Below, piece after piece: positions 45,527 through 57,045 of a stretch of 64,000 nt of DNA. A program made the translations under genes and the position numbers. How positions within the stretch are numbered: the stretch's first letter is position 1; each line of letters opens with the position of its first letter. The notes under the pieces are model-generated. The model was not told the origin of the DNA. It did no database searches and worked only from the letters and a program-made list of their open reading frames with translations. This DNA is from Anthostomella pinea (Eukaryota; Ascomycota; Sordariomycetes; Xylariales; Xylariaceae), in the NCBI GenBank assembly GCA_963556695.1, contig CAUWAG010000010.1:3844001-3908000 (forward strand), read 5' to 3'.

Positions 45527-47765
45527 TACCATCCGACCCCCCGAACCGGCACACCCCCACTACCGGCACAGCCAAACCCCGCCACCACCACCAAAAGACC
45601 CCCCTACTCACTTACACGCATTTGAGGCTGTATAGGGTCGAAAAAATCAGAAAAATTATCATTCTGTGGTGTTTTGGCTGCTCAATCAACGTATCTAGCC
45701 GGCGCCCGGATTGACCGCCCAGATCTAGTCATCTGGGCTTCTGCAACAGGGGCTTCTACAGCCTCCTCAGCGTCCGCAACCTCCTCGTCCTCCTCCACCC
45801 CGTCTTCAACAACCTCCGACTCTGAAGAAGAAGAAGAAGACTCTACAGCAACCGGAACTAACGGATTACCACCCTGGGCTAGTATTTCTACCATTGTCAT
45901 GAACTTTTTGTTGGGATTTAATATCTTCTTCCTCTTCTTGGGCCGTAGCCGCTCCAGTTCAGCCTCCAGGGCCCTGATCTTCTGGTCTTTTATGGCCAGC
46001 TCCGTCTCCTGGTTCTCAAAGGCATGGGAGATCTTCCGGAACTTCAGCCGAGTGGCTGGGGATCGGTTCTTCCCGAAATCCCGGATTTGCCGGCTCGTGG
46101 TAGGGGTCTGTTGGTCCTCTGGCTCCGAGTCTTCCTGTTCTTCCGGCTCGGGGGTCTTCCGCTTGTCTTCTTGGATTTCTGGATGGTCTAGACACTTTTT
46201 GCGGCTAATTGGGTAGCACCCCGTTACTCGGAAGCCCGAGCGGATGTTTTTTGGCGTAAACGCCATGTCCCTTGCCTTGCTATAACAACGGATAAAGTTG
46301 ATCTTGTTAACAGGAGAGGAATCAGTCAGAGAATTTAACTGGGTGAGGAATCTCTGGTAGTAGGACTTGAGGGCGTTATAGGGGCCGTTATCCAGTGGTT
46401 GCATTCCATGGCTGGTATGTGCTGGGAAAAAGCATAACAAGATGTTGGCAAAATAACACCGCATCATAAATTCGTCCTTTCTACAGTCAGTTGCTATTTA
46501 AATCGGAATAAATTAAATAACCAGTAAATAAAATAGAAAAAATTGGTGTACGTACGGAGGTATGGCTACCATGGCTATCTAGGATCAAAAGGACTGGTTC
46601 CCACTGCTCCTGGCCACGAATTTCATCTACTTGTGGTATGAAAACGTGCTCAAGCCACTGGCAGGCGATATCGTTACTGGTCCAGCCGTTTTCCGACGTT
46701 ATATAGTACCAGTCAGCTATCTTCTGGAATTCCTCGAGGAACCACTGCGCTTGAAGATCTTTTCCCTTGAAAATCAAGCCTGGTTTGAGTACTCTACCGG
46801 TAGCTGAAATGGTCTCGATGAAAGATGTCCACGAGCGGCCCTGAGGGCTCTTTAGGAAAGCTTTCCTCGTCTCAGAACTTCCCAGAACTAGGGAATCGAT
46901 GCCTATAAGGGTAGTTAGTTGACTGTGAGGATAGGGGGCTCGAAAGAGTTACCAAAACCCGACATGATGCCGCCCTTATCGACATTGTACGTATTTTCTG
47001 GCTTCACCCAGCCGTAGTCCTCCAAGATGTTGAAGAACCAGTTCACAGACTTAGGGGTAAACCCCTTAAACCGAGCGGATTCCATTCGCTTGCCGATTTT
47101 AGTCTGAATAGTAGGGTTGCGTCGTTTAAAGCTGTCCATATAGTGGTTCCCAAGTGGTGCGAAATCCCCCTTTCTTTTTAGGAGTTCTACCACAATTTCC
47201 CTGACGGCTGAGTGAGAAGGGGCAAGCCCCAAAGTCTCCTGGCGCAATATCGAGGCTGCTACCTTGCTTTCTTGCTCGGGAGAAATTCTCTGCTCGGTGG
47301 TGTGAGCCTCCGTTTTAGTCCCTCTCCCCCTTATGCGTGCTGACAGCGTGCTGGCCGGGACGCCGTATTTTTGGCTGGATTTTCTCACGGACATGCCATT
47401 ATCTGTGACGTCTAGGTAGGCATCCACCACATCATCCTCTGTATACGTGGGCGGAGGCATCGTGGCTGGCTTCAGGATGCTGTGGTGCATGAGGGACAGG
47501 GGCTCACAGAGAGAATTCTACAGCAAATTTGCATTTAAGGGCGGGGCACGGAGGCTGTTAAATGCCGATGCCGATGGCCCAGCAATTAAATAATCTACAT
47601 TCCGCTAAATACCAAGAAAAGGGCTATCTAACCATCTAAAGAAAGTCTAGATACCCTCAAAAAGGGCTGTAATCCGTGTAAGTGAGTAAGGGGACTTTTG
47701 GTGGTGATTGTGGGGTTTGGCTGTGCCGGTTGGGGGGGTGTGCCGGTTCGGGGGCTCGGATGGTA
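45527..47765 (-). mobile_element. Complete pogo/Fot-type DNA transposon
   Basis: Terminal inverted repeats of ~90 bp with a few mismatches start at 45529 (CCATCCGACCCCCCGAACCG) and end at 47763 with the matching complement (CGGTTCGGGGGCTCGGATGG). TA at 45527-45528 and 47764-47765 is the target duplication. The 2.24-kb element encodes one transposase on the minus strand whose exons are open throughout, so it may be autonomous. A diverged relative is at 1-801. Confidence 0.92.
45682..47460 (-). CDS. pogo-family DDE transposase, apparently intact
   Basis: Exons 47460-46953, 46902-46552 and 46493-45682 give 556 aa in frame; introns are 50 and 58 nt (the second boundary is less certain). Order: Psq HTH (MPPPTYTEDDVVDAYLDV), CENPB HTH (LGLAPSHS, FKRRNPTIQTKIGKRMESA), catalytic Asp 1 in TYNVDKGGIMSGFG, Asp 2 in PVLLILDSHGSHTS, Asp 3 in PAHTSHGMQPLDNGPYNALK. 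A C-terminal coiled coil (ELAIKDQKIRALEAELERL) is followed by an acidic Ser/Glu tail (residues SSSSSSESEVVEDGVEED). All three catalytic Asp are present and no stop or frameshift is visible, so the enzyme could be active on both copies in the window. Confidence 0.85.
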
Positions 47766-47949
47766 CTCATTACGATATGAGCCACCCTGATGTGCTGGTT
47801 CTTCAGGTGTCCGACGGGGAAGCCCTGCACACCACCCGGGGAATTGTACCCATCCGTTCAACGAGTCAACGAGCTGACCTGGCTTCTCGGGCCACTGTCA
47901 TCGACGCGCTCAACAAGCTGAAAAAGAATGGGGCTATACACCGTAAGTA

Positions 47950-48447
47950 GGAAACTACTTTAGAGCCAAACCGGAATGCCAAGCCCTGAGAAGTGTAACC
48001 TAACAAGAGCGCACGGCCAACACCCTGCAGCCCTCCCGCAATCTTCCACTGCAGTCTCTACCGCACCCCAGCGAGCCAGCCTAAGCCCGGGTGCCCGCCA
48101 ACATGCCGTAAGGGTGAGTCACGTTATTACTTACCAGCCAGTCCAGCAGTCGCAGGGCCCAGGGGCTCCCTCTAGCACTGCCGTCGTAGCTCACGTCCAC
48201 TGCGCCCTTGTGTTCATCGAACCAAAGGTAGTCTCTCTTGCTCCTAACCCTGTGCAGGCATACACCCCAGCAAGCCTTATCGCTATGATACGTCTCGTCT
48301 GCCGGCGGCATGCCGAAAACAGCCGTCAGCCGGTACAAAAGAAGCTAGGAAGAGATACATTTGTAGAAATAATCGCCAGAGGGCTCGATTTCGTTTCGGT
48401 TGAAAGGGCGGCTCTGGTGTACGGCTTGAAATCTGCCTGACGCTCTG
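47950..48447. other. Unassigned stretch with possible coding remnants
   Basis: A minus-strand frame (48081-48338) reads LYRLTAVFGMPPADETYHSD and DYLWFDEHKGAVDVSYDGS, which looks coding, and is preceded by TTCCTAG, a possible acceptor. A plus-strand frame overlaps it. No family recognised. Confidence 0.3.
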
Positions 48448-49260
48448 TCAAAAAGCGGCGCCTATCTCCAGCCGCTGGCTGATATCCATGGCCCGGAGTA
48501 GGCGCCGTCGTCTTCTCGTTGGCGGTACTCCCACTCTTTCTCGAAGCTCCACCTGAGTTCTTAGCCGTCGCTTTTGAGGACGTCGAGGGCCGGGTTCGTC
48601 CTCCTCATCCTCTTTCTCATGGTCGTCTTTATCATCGCCAAGGAGGAGGAGCCCCTTGTCGGCATGGGACGAATGATAGTATAATCTCTCCGTGAGAGCA
48701 TCGTGGCCCCACTCGACGTCTCGGAGCTGCTTGAAAGCTTTGTGCAGTAGAAAAATTAAGCGGTGTTGATCATCAACCTCGAGGGCACTCAGGTCGCTAA
48801 CTGGGTCGGCACTGCTGGCAAGGTCTTTTAAAACCTGTATCGTGGCGTCCTCCTTGAGTTCGCCGACTTTGGAATCTTCGGCAAACCCTTTCCTCGCGCA
48901 GCAATGCCGGATTGTGGGGCTTTGGTTCTTTGAGAATTCACTTGATGTGTTGGCCGAGGAAGGCAATTTTCTTGGCGTCCTAAAGCTCTTCGTCGGCCCT
49001 GAGTTGAAGGTATTCCTCGTCGGTGAGCGGGCCTGTCTTCTTTATTGGACGATCTTCACCCTCGATTACATCGTTGTTTTCTTCTTGCTCTTCTAAGGGT
49101 CTCTTTCTAGTGGTCTCTTTCTAGTGGTTGCCTTGACCTTGGCTGCGATCTTCGCAAGTTGTTCCTGCTCGTTGTCTTGCATGGGCGCCTCTTTAGTCTT
49201 GCTGTCAGGCATAGTGTTGGTTTTGTCGACTGTGGCGTCAGCGGTACTGTGCTTAGTCAT
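48448..49260 (-). pseudogene. Hypothetical gene broken by a 14-bp tandem duplication
   Basis: ATG 49260 opens MTKHSTADATVDKTNTMPD and runs in frame to a duplicated GTCTCTTTCTAGTG (49099-49126), which shifts the frame to an immediate TAG. Ignoring one copy, the frame continues (RPLEEQEENNDVIEGEDR, KKTGPLTDEEYLQLRADEEL) to another TAG and a TGA. Further leftward coding-like sequence lies in a different frame (ELKEDATIQVLKDLASSADP, DQHRLIFLLHKAFKQLRDVE, then an acidic and a basic stretch) to 48448. The original protein looks like a charged, partly disordered protein of unknown family. Confidence 0.5.
49099..49126. repeat. 14-bp perfect tandem duplication causing a frameshift
   Basis: GTCTCTTTCTAGTG occurs at 49099-49112 and 49113-49126. 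Removing one unit restores the frame of the surrounding minus-strand sequence for ~45 more codons. Confidence 0.85.
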
Positions 49261-49871
49261 GCTGGATTAGAGGCTTGTTTCCCCTGCCGAAAGGAACCAA
49301 AGGCTGGGAGGTTATAAAGTGTGCCGACAGCCAGTATTGCCGAAAGTATCTGAACAACTACTGACTGCATCTCTTTGTTTGGTTTGCTCTTTTACCGCAC
49401 CATTCAATGAGCTACTTCTCATACGTCAGCTGCGCTTTGTTGATGATGCAGCCCTGGCCTAACCCGCTACTAGTGAAGTAGCACCGAACATCAATTCGCT
49501 TGCAAAGTGAGTGTCGTATAATGTCACACCTTCCCGGCAAGGCCTGCAGATCTTGGATGATGTCGGTACCTTCGGCAGCTCACATCCAAAACTTCTATAC
49601 GATGCCCTTTTAACATACCAAGATACTAAAGTCAAAGTCATGCCCACACGTCGCACATGACTAACTTGAATATTGCTCTATTCACGGGTTCACATTCACA
49701 CATTTACGTAAGAAAGTTACAAGCTTTTGGTTGTATATTCCGTGGAGAACATCAAGGATGCCTCGATATATATAATTAAGCATCCACTGATAATATCTAC
49801 ATCGAATCGAAGCCCTCTCTTACTCTACATAGTCATCTCCTCGCCACTCCAGCTTTTGCCGACTAAAGCAT
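49261..49871. other. Intergenic region
   Basis: AT-moderate sequence between the broken gene and the 3' end of the LPMO gene. Nothing recognised. Confidence 0.4.
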
Positions 49872-51056
49872 CTACTGGATGTGTCTGACATGACGGGTGT
49901 GGCGGCGCTTCTTGGATGAGCAGTGGTGGGCGGTGGGTGTGGCAGCGGCCGAAGAGGAGGTGGCAACAGCCGGCTCAGCAGTGGAGACAGCGCTGGTGGT
50001 GGGTTCTGCGACGACAGAAGCGGCACTTGTAGTAGCAGCAACGCCACCGGTCGTCACAGGGGTCGCCGTCGCGGTGCCGGTCTGCGCCGCGGCAGTGCTA
50101 GTCGCAGCAGGCGTCTCTACCGAAGAAGCAGCGCTGGCGCTGCCGGAGGAGGAGCCGTCGAAGCTCGGCAGCGCTGGTCCCGGAATCTTGTAGTCGTCAA
50201 CGGACGACAATTCCTGGTCAGCATATATGTTGTGCAGGATACCAGCCTCTGTCGATGTGTACAGAGCAGTTCCGACGACACCTTCGGGTGATTGGGAGCC
50301 GGAACCCGAAATCTCAAAGTTAAAGCACTGGGGGTACCTGCTCAGAAGTCAGCATTCGTTCCACGTGGTGGTTTCAGCCATGATCAATAGACGCCTGCCG
50401 GAGGACGAATCAATTCATGGAATGGGCGAGAAGATTAACCGAGGAAGGGAAATTTGTCAAATCACATACATCTGTGTCTTGCCTTCGGTTCCGCCCTCAT
50501 GGAGCGCGATGATTTCGTGCCTCATGACGTAGCTACCGGGCTTGACAGATGCGGGAATGGTGGTAGTCCATGTGAAGCTGTTATCCACGATCAGGTCATC
50601 GGCCCACCGACCAGGAGTCCCAGACGTTCCCAGCGTAAGCTCGCCCATCTCGGCCACCTTGAACCACTTGAGGGTGGTCTTGTCGACAGTGGAGCAGTCA
50701 CCGCCACAGTCAGCAAGGTAGTCAATGACAGGTCCCTTGTGCGTCTCGGGCCAGGTGTTCCAGGTGATGGAGACTTTGCTGCCAGCCGTGGCAGGGGCCG
50801 AAAGGGCGGCGTTGGAGGCGCTTAGGTGGCAGATGATGTCGTCGGTTTGGAGAGCACTGGACAGCACGAAACCGTTGTCGGTAGCACCGTTGCTCCACGC
50901 AATGCTGGCAGGAGGGGTGGTGTATGGGGCAGAGGTAGGATCGAAACCAGCGTAGGAAACCCCATCGACAGCGATGTTGGAGACGTGGCCGTGGGCAGAA
51001 ACCGAGGCAGCGCCGGTGAGGGCAGCCAGGACAGTGGATCTGACGTTGAAGGACAT
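49872..51056 (-). CDS. AA9 lytic polysaccharide monooxygenase with low-complexity tail
   Basis: Exons 51056-50470 and 50337-49872 give 350 aa; the 132-nt intron starts GTATGTG and ends GAGCAG, rebuilding [11 protein letters not shown]. Residues 1-21 are a signal peptide; cleavage before His22 ([12 protein letters not shown]) exposes the N-terminal His of the copper histidine brace. The second His is probably in [16 protein letters not shown], the distal His in [11 protein letters not shown], and the axial Tyr in QMYPQC. Four Cys fit the two family disulfides. The enzyme oxidatively cleaves cellulose or other beta-glucans outside the cell. After residue ~245 comes a Ser/Thr/Ala linker (~75 residues), but instead of a CBM1 it ends in a short basic tail [18 protein letters not shown]. 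Confidence 0.92.
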
Positions 51057-53446
51057 CTTGAATAGCTTGATGAAAGTTGGATCTCTGAAAGGGCAGATGG
51101 ATAAAGGATAAACAGCGAGTATAGACAGGTGGTTCGCGAAGGCCGACTTGCGGTAAAGAATGGCAGTTGACTTCAAGTCAAAAATGAAAGTAGCCGAAAT
51201 GACTGGTTGAAAAGAATGAATGTTCAAAGAGCGGATGTTGACCTGCGATGAGGATGGAGAACCAAGAGAGAGGAGAGCCCGTACGTGGGCGCACACTCAC
51301 CCTTATACCGGCACTCTGTATCACGACCACCCCGGACGTCGAGCAGACTTCTGGAATCTGGACTGCAACTTTGCAGCTCCCTACCAACATGAGGCTCACC
51401 TGGGTCGTCACCCCCTGGTATGTGGTCCTGGCAGATCCACCGCAGGAGCAAGATCAGACGAACAGCGAATTGGTGGAAAGATGCTGGAAGGATCGCCGAC
51501 ACCTCGTGGCCCAGCCTTTAATCTTCACCCAATCGGGTCAGCTCACGCCATAACTGGGCTGGCGGGCGGCTCGCCTGCGAAGTTGAGATGAGAAGCGCGC
51601 ATGCAGGGCTTGTCGCAGCGTTTCGCATGTCTGATTATGGATTGCTGGCAGCGGCACATCAGCCTCAAAATGGTAGCCAAGGCGCCGCTTGCAGGGGGTG
51701 GCGCACGAGATAGATTGCATGTCCGTTCGTTCTCCACGCCATTTCATCTCTTGAAGAAGGGAGCCAACAGACTCGAGCCTGCATAATTGCTGAGGACATC
51801 CGAGGAGGAGGCGCTTCACCGTAGCATACCCTCATGCGGAAAAAGTTGCGATGAAATCACGCGTCTGTACAGTTCGGAACATGGACTCGTGATAGAGTCC
51901 TTGGTCCTTGAAAATTGGAATGAAGTCCAATGTTGGACGGGATCGGGAGTCCCCTAGCGTGGCCAGTGCGGTGTGGGTCTACCGGCCGGGGACCGTTAAC
52001 CGACGGCAACACTGTGGCTCCTCAACCCATTTTCCAGCCACAATGACGGATGGGTCACGGACCAGGATACAAGGTACCTTGGAGCCCAACGGGTACCCGT
52101 TTGTACCTGATTTGTACCCAACTGGGATGATAGCTACTTCTGGGATGGGGACACCACCCATTCCTTCTTTCAATCAAGACCAATAGCCACCTATCGTGAC
52201 CCTGGTCCTTATTCTGGATACCGCTACCACAAGGCACAACACCCGCTAAGCCACAACTTCACGTGGGAGCCACAGTTGCCCATCGTGAGCGCAAGCCCCA
52301 ACAGCACTCGTTTCACTACCTCCTAGGTACCTAGGTGGCATCGGTCCTTCGCCTGGGTCGCCCAACTTCCCAAGGAACCGTCTTATGACTTTCGGGATAG
52401 TGGGCGCCTGTGTCGTGCAATTAATCTTGGTCCATCTAGTTCCTCCCAAGGTTCTTGGTCTACCTCGCCGAGTCGCGGTCTATCTGACTTGACTATTCGC
52501 CTTGCGTTGTCATGGCCAGAAGATGAGGTAGCCGGAATATCAGCTCGTTTCCAAGCCATCGATGATTTGAGCTACCGAAACATTGCCCCCTCGTCGACTT
52601 CCACTTGTGAGACTGTAAGCATTGCGTACTCCTGTTTTCTAGCTACAATACATGGGATCCAAGTCCACAATACCTCCACGAAACCCCTTTGGCATTTCTG
52701 CCCTACCACCGCATAGGCAGCAATCACGTCTTCCCGCCAGGAACTTATTTTAGGTTGTTATATATAGTATAATAAGCAATTGACTCGAATAGGCTTTTTT
52801 TAATCCCTTACAACTCCTTATTCCAGGCTGCTTTTTTTTCAAGACGTTCGTTCTACACGCATGAAATACCTTCCAAATTCAAGTTACACGATAATGGGTG
52901 CAGAGAGCCCTTTGAGTGTTCAAGGTGGCTTGTGGATTAGTAGCAAGTTCCGTGTACGAGTTTGCGAGTCTGGCATTTACGTCTATGGTAGAGTGGCTGG
53001 CCCTCGCGGGAAACGAAGGTGGATGAGCTGGGAAGGACGAAGAATATCATGTTCCCTCGATGGAACTTAAATAATAGAATCCAGTTAAGACACACCGAGC
53101 ACCCTCTCCTCTCTGGACAGCACACTGTAACTACCGGGCAGCGTACTATCCCTGGGCCACCCACACTGTAATAACACACTCTCTCTGGGTAACACGCCTC
53201 ACACGGTGGCATGATCTCTTTGGGAATCTTGCACTTTGGAGCCATACACTTCATTAAGCGGCATACTCTATCTAGGCAACTTGTTTCACCGAGCAACACA
53301 CATTTTCTAGGCGACATACTCTATTTTTCAGGCACCAGAACTCCTTAGCCAAAACAGCCAATTCTTTTTAGTTCGCTATGTTTCCAAACACGAAGGGGGA
53401 GAGAGGCCTATTTTGTGTGGTATCCAGTACTAATAAGTCCCCCTTT
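51057..53446. other. Gene-free stretch with a diverged minisatellite
   Basis: Upstream region of the LPMO gene, then unassigned DNA. At about 53080-53340 related ~25-30-bp words recur (CACACTGTAA, GGCA-CATACTCTAT, GGGCAGCGTACTAT), a degenerate tandem repeat. No gene seen. Confidence 0.4.
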
Positions 53447-53583
53447 GAATCATCGGTCAGTGCGCCAAGTCAAAGCTGTCTACCGTCCGCGGAAACAAGA
53501 CTATTTCACTGGACTTCAGCTCAGCAGATATCCGGGCAAAATTAGCAAGCATCGCAGGATCCGGGGGGCAAGACCTCGACGAT

Positions 53584-53919
53584 ATGAATAGTTACACCTT
53601 GGCCTCCCTCCAGCAAGACTCAACCGCAGTGAACCTCTCAAAGTTTATCATTTCCAACAATGACTTCTCTTGGCTTGACACGGACGACTCCGTTGAGCAA
53701 GATAAGATTTTGCCTACGGAGATGAATCCCGAAACTAAACAATACCACTGGTGTTTGTGTCTGGGTTCACGTGTATCTGTCAGACAGAATATCAAGACAA
53801 TATTGTCATCGCTCAAGTCCTTTTGGCAACGAGCCAGCCCATTAAGTCGTCATGTCCAGGCAGACCGATCCAAGACGCGTCCAGTGCGAGCTTATACAAG
53901 AGAGACTCAAGCAGGTTGA
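53584..53919 (+). CDS. Possible hypothetical ORF or exon
   Basis: The frame is open from about 53447 and reads TISLDFSSADIRAKLASIAG, DMNSYTLASLQQDSTAVNLS, SNNDFSWLDTDDSVEQDK before an ordinary C-terminus. Composition and the long open stretch hint at a real exon or remnant; a TCAG acceptor precedes it. First ATG at 53584. No family recognised. Confidence 0.25.
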   Translation: MNSYTLASLQQDSTAVNLSKFIISNNDFSWLDTDDSVEQDKILPTEMNPETKQYHWCLCLGSRVSVRQNIKTILSSLKSFWQRASPLSRHVQADRSKTRPVRAYTRETQAG

Positions 53920-56536
53920 CCACAAGATTCAACCAGATCCAGCAAACCAAGCGGGCTGTGGGTGAACAAGAACTCTAGGTTTTGCGTCGTGCTGATGAAG
54001 GTTGGGTCGGTTCAGTTGCATCCAGGCAAAGGACTTCTTTTGAAGCCAACCAGTAAGATGGCGAATGGTTTTGAGCGCGTGGGATGCCACGATACTCATG
54101 ACGTCTCATAGCGTGATCTATATCTGTGTATCCTTGATCATCCTTTCCAGTCGATGGAAGTTCCAGCAGCTCTCGGAACGGACGAGGATACGATTGTTCA
54201 GGACTGCATTGGATACCCGATGGAATCGTAATGCTTGTTTGATCTCGAGAATCATGCGGGTAGGATTGTCTTATAGCAGAGCGGCGGCTTCCATTCATTT
54301 CCGTAATAGATCCCCAGGGATCTCTAGCTCCCGGCACCATCTGTCCGATTGGGTCTTTAGAGAGAAACCTCGCCGAGGTGATGAACCAGCACCCAGGCTA
54401 CGGGATCAAACAGGTTCAGGTCCTCTGGCCTGACTTCACACCACTCGGTCGAGGTCGAAGCATGCTACTCGACCAAGTCTCTTCTGCTGGGGAAAAACCC
54501 CACCCCCTGGATTGTTCCTTTCATTAGTTGTGCATTTTTCACGTCGACACATCTCCAGTATCGAGGGTTTCATGGCGAAGCTCGCCTACTCGGAGCGTGC
54601 ATCTAATGGGTTGAGCAGTGGGAGGATGATGTTGAGTTGTGTCACTTGCGTAGGGAGATGTCACGGTTCAGAGGGAGCGTGGGCGCCCCCGTTTGGTGGT
54701 CAGGTGAAGGAAGGTCCGCACGTCCCGACAAGCCCACACATCATCCGGCTTCGACGATCGAAAGACCTGATTGACCAAGCAAATGATGTTGTAGCGTACG
54801 AAACTGTCGAGTTTGACGCGTGCTGCTTCACGTTGGTCGCGATGTGCCTGCCCCTGGTGGTTATGCTGGTCGCGCAGCTGTATCTTGTCTTGGTCATTCA
54901 CTGGATGATTACCGACAAAAGGCCAAGACTGCAAAGCGCGTCTTTGCGCGGCGGGCAGAAATCTCATGTGTATTGGCTTGTGGTCAATGCAGCCTTCCAA
55001 CTGTTTCGTCTGTGGATTCATGTTTGGCCGTGTCGAGTTGGTGAGTCTCTGATCAGGGAATCGGCAGACGGGCGGGTACGTTGACGAAGCGAGGCCGTCC
55101 GTGCCTGTCCAACGGGAGAGACGTCATGGTGTCAAGCTCAATCCGGCAATCGACGTGCCTTTGTGCTGCTCGGTTTAGCGTGTGCTGATAGCGAGAATGA
55201 CTTGTTCATCTTTTAGGTAAACGACCAAACATCATGCTCAAGCCCTGTGATGACCGCGTGACCATGCGCAAAGCGTTAAGAATATCCAGCACGTTCTCCC
55301 TCAACGACTGGCATGTGATGGAAATGGCGGTATCCCCTTTCTTTTTTCTTCCAACCACTACAGCAACCCTTCGTATACGCACAAGTCAAGCTGCCAAGCT
55401 GCAGCGATACAGTTGCATCGTATCCACCCTTCCAGCTCCTTCTTAAGGATCCCCCAGAGGTAGCATCGAGCCGACGATCGTACGACTAGCGGCGAGGCGG
55501 TCGCCAAGCCAGCAAGCCAGCTGGCAGCAAGTCTCCCGAGTCCCGAGCCCCCATCCGCCTCGGACAATATGCCCTAACTGAGCTGGCAAGCCTGGTGGCC
55601 TGCTAATTCTATTTTAGAGTCACGCCATTTTCCGACCGAGCGGGACTTGACCCTTCGTGCAGAACCATCTCGACACTACAAACGGTATGACGTATAACGG
55701 TAGCATCGGCACTTTGCGGTACTTGGCTGCATCGTTCCGGAACATGCGAGAAGGCATACAACGCCCACGCGCCCGAGGAGAGTGAAGCTGAACTTTCACA
55801 GATACGTCATGTGAGTAGGCAGCCTCCCCAGGATCGGCCCGGGGGAGCTTCCGCACCCGACCGCGCACCGGGTTCCCCAACAGCAGCTGCCGGAGGAAGT
55901 TCCGCAGAGGTTGAGCGCAAGCTTCTGGAAGACGCACGACGCTTCCACGGCTTGCAGAACGGCAGAACAGATGACACCGGCGATACCGGCGACCCCGGCA
56001 GAGCTGCTAGTCGCGGCTTTCCATGTAAGGTTAATCCAGCCACAGCCGTCATCAGAACGGCGACTTGGGAGATGTGAAACTACCTACGGCAATTGAACCG
56101 CTGTTTGGCCTGTTTACCTAAATGCTGTGGTGACAGCACGTGATCTCCACACATTGCCAACTTGGGAATGTGTATGCCAAGCGAGAGGCCTGCGATCTCG
56201 CAAGCATCTCGCAAGCATAGGCGCATAGGCGCGCTGGCAAGATCCACCCGTCGTCATTTCCGGGAGCCCTGGAGCCTCGTATTCACCCCGGCTGCCCGGC
56301 CTCGTGTTCATGCCTTCGCAGCGGGGCCTTCCTTGCCATTGAGGGTCTGCATCCGATCATCGTATCCCAGTGAAGGTTGTGATCGACAAATACGCCCCAC
56401 GTTTGGCATCCCGGTCCACTGGGCAGGATATATATAAATCTACGACGCCGGCCTGTTAAAACAATTCCCATCATCAGCCATCAACTATCAACTCTCCAAC
56501 CAACCACACAACTACTCTTCTTCCAAACCAGCAAAT
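53920..56536. other. Stretch without a supported gene
   Basis: Short frames only. About 54356-54525 a frame reads ERNLAEVMNQHPGYGIKQVQ, possibly a gene remnant. The segment before 56536 holds the promoter of the small secreted protein. Confidence 0.4.
56429..56438 (+). promoter_or_regulatory. TATA box of the small secreted protein gene
   Basis: TATATATAAA lies ~99-108 bp upstream of ATG 56537, followed by a CA/CT-rich leader (ACAACTACTCTTCTTCC) usual for strongly expressed fungal genes. Confidence 0.6.
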
Positions 56537-57045
56537 ATGTTCGCCGCCAAGGTCCTCACCCCCGTCGCCGCGCTTCTCAGCGTCGGTTCCGCCATGCCCG
56601 CCGCCCGCGCCACCAACTGGGGCAACTGGACCCTGACCGACATCAAGGGCGTCGAAGACCCCTCCAACGTTTACCTCGAGTTCAACCTGACCGACTACAA
56701 CATCCCCGGCACCGTCTCGTGCTACGCCACCCTCAGCGACCGCGTCGGCGGCCCTGACGCCCCCTACTTCCCCTGCACCAACGAGGCCGTCTCGTTCACC
56801 ACCAACATCGACCTCAGCGGTATTTGAAGTCCCTCCATTTTCACCCCAAGAGAGAGCGGGGAAACTAATCGTTCATCACAGAGATCTACATCTCCCGCAG
56901 GCTTTACCAGGTCGAGGCCATCGCCGTCCTCAACGGCTCCGCTCCTCTGAACATTGTCGAGACGCCCACGAGCGCCGGCTCTGACTTCACCGCCCCTGAT
57001 GTCATCGTCAAGGAGAACCTGGTCCAGACCATCATCGAGTCGTAA
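56537..57045 (+). CDS. Small secreted protein (AA1-like/Alt a 1-like candidate)
   Basis: Exons 56537-56819 and 56882-57045 give 148 aa; the 62-nt intron runs GTATTT to ACAG and the junction reads DLS-EIYISRRLYQVEA. Residues 1-~20 (MFAAKVLTPVAALLSVGSAM) are a signal peptide. The mature part is beta-rich, with NWGNWTLTDIKGVEDPSNVY, two Cys (VSCYAT, FPCTNE) and N-glycosylation motifs (NWT, NLT, NGS). Strongly GC3-biased codons, the TATA box and the CT-rich leader suggest high expression. The pattern resembles fungal AA1-like secreted beta-barrels, but with only two Cys the assignment is tentative. Role unknown; such proteins are often effector candidates or allergen-like. Confidence 0.7.

Larger units (their letters stand above)
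44473..47949 (+). pseudogene. Decayed gene(s), interrupted by the pogo element at 45527-47765
   Basis: Coding-like blocks run rightward through 44473-44748 (MAIKQTAVMYVDRMGAGV), about 44900-45130 (GAKFADDLEKCQAIAQDID) and about 45150-45520 (LEHDITSFSSDINIPLTAL, MGGENAHFSIEGNHDDPVAS, DDEHQVHRQVLETRST). They are separated by frameshifts and at least four in-frame stops. Across the transposon the frame resumes at 47766 (HYDMSHPDVLVLQVSDGEAL, ALNKLKKNGAIHR) once the TA duplication is taken out. I do not recognise the family. One gene or two neighbours cannot be decided. Confidence 0.4.

Noticed and set aside
49897..50291. Ala/Val/Gly-rich frames opposite the LPMO tail
   Set aside because: Antisense shadows of the Ser/Thr/Ala linker.
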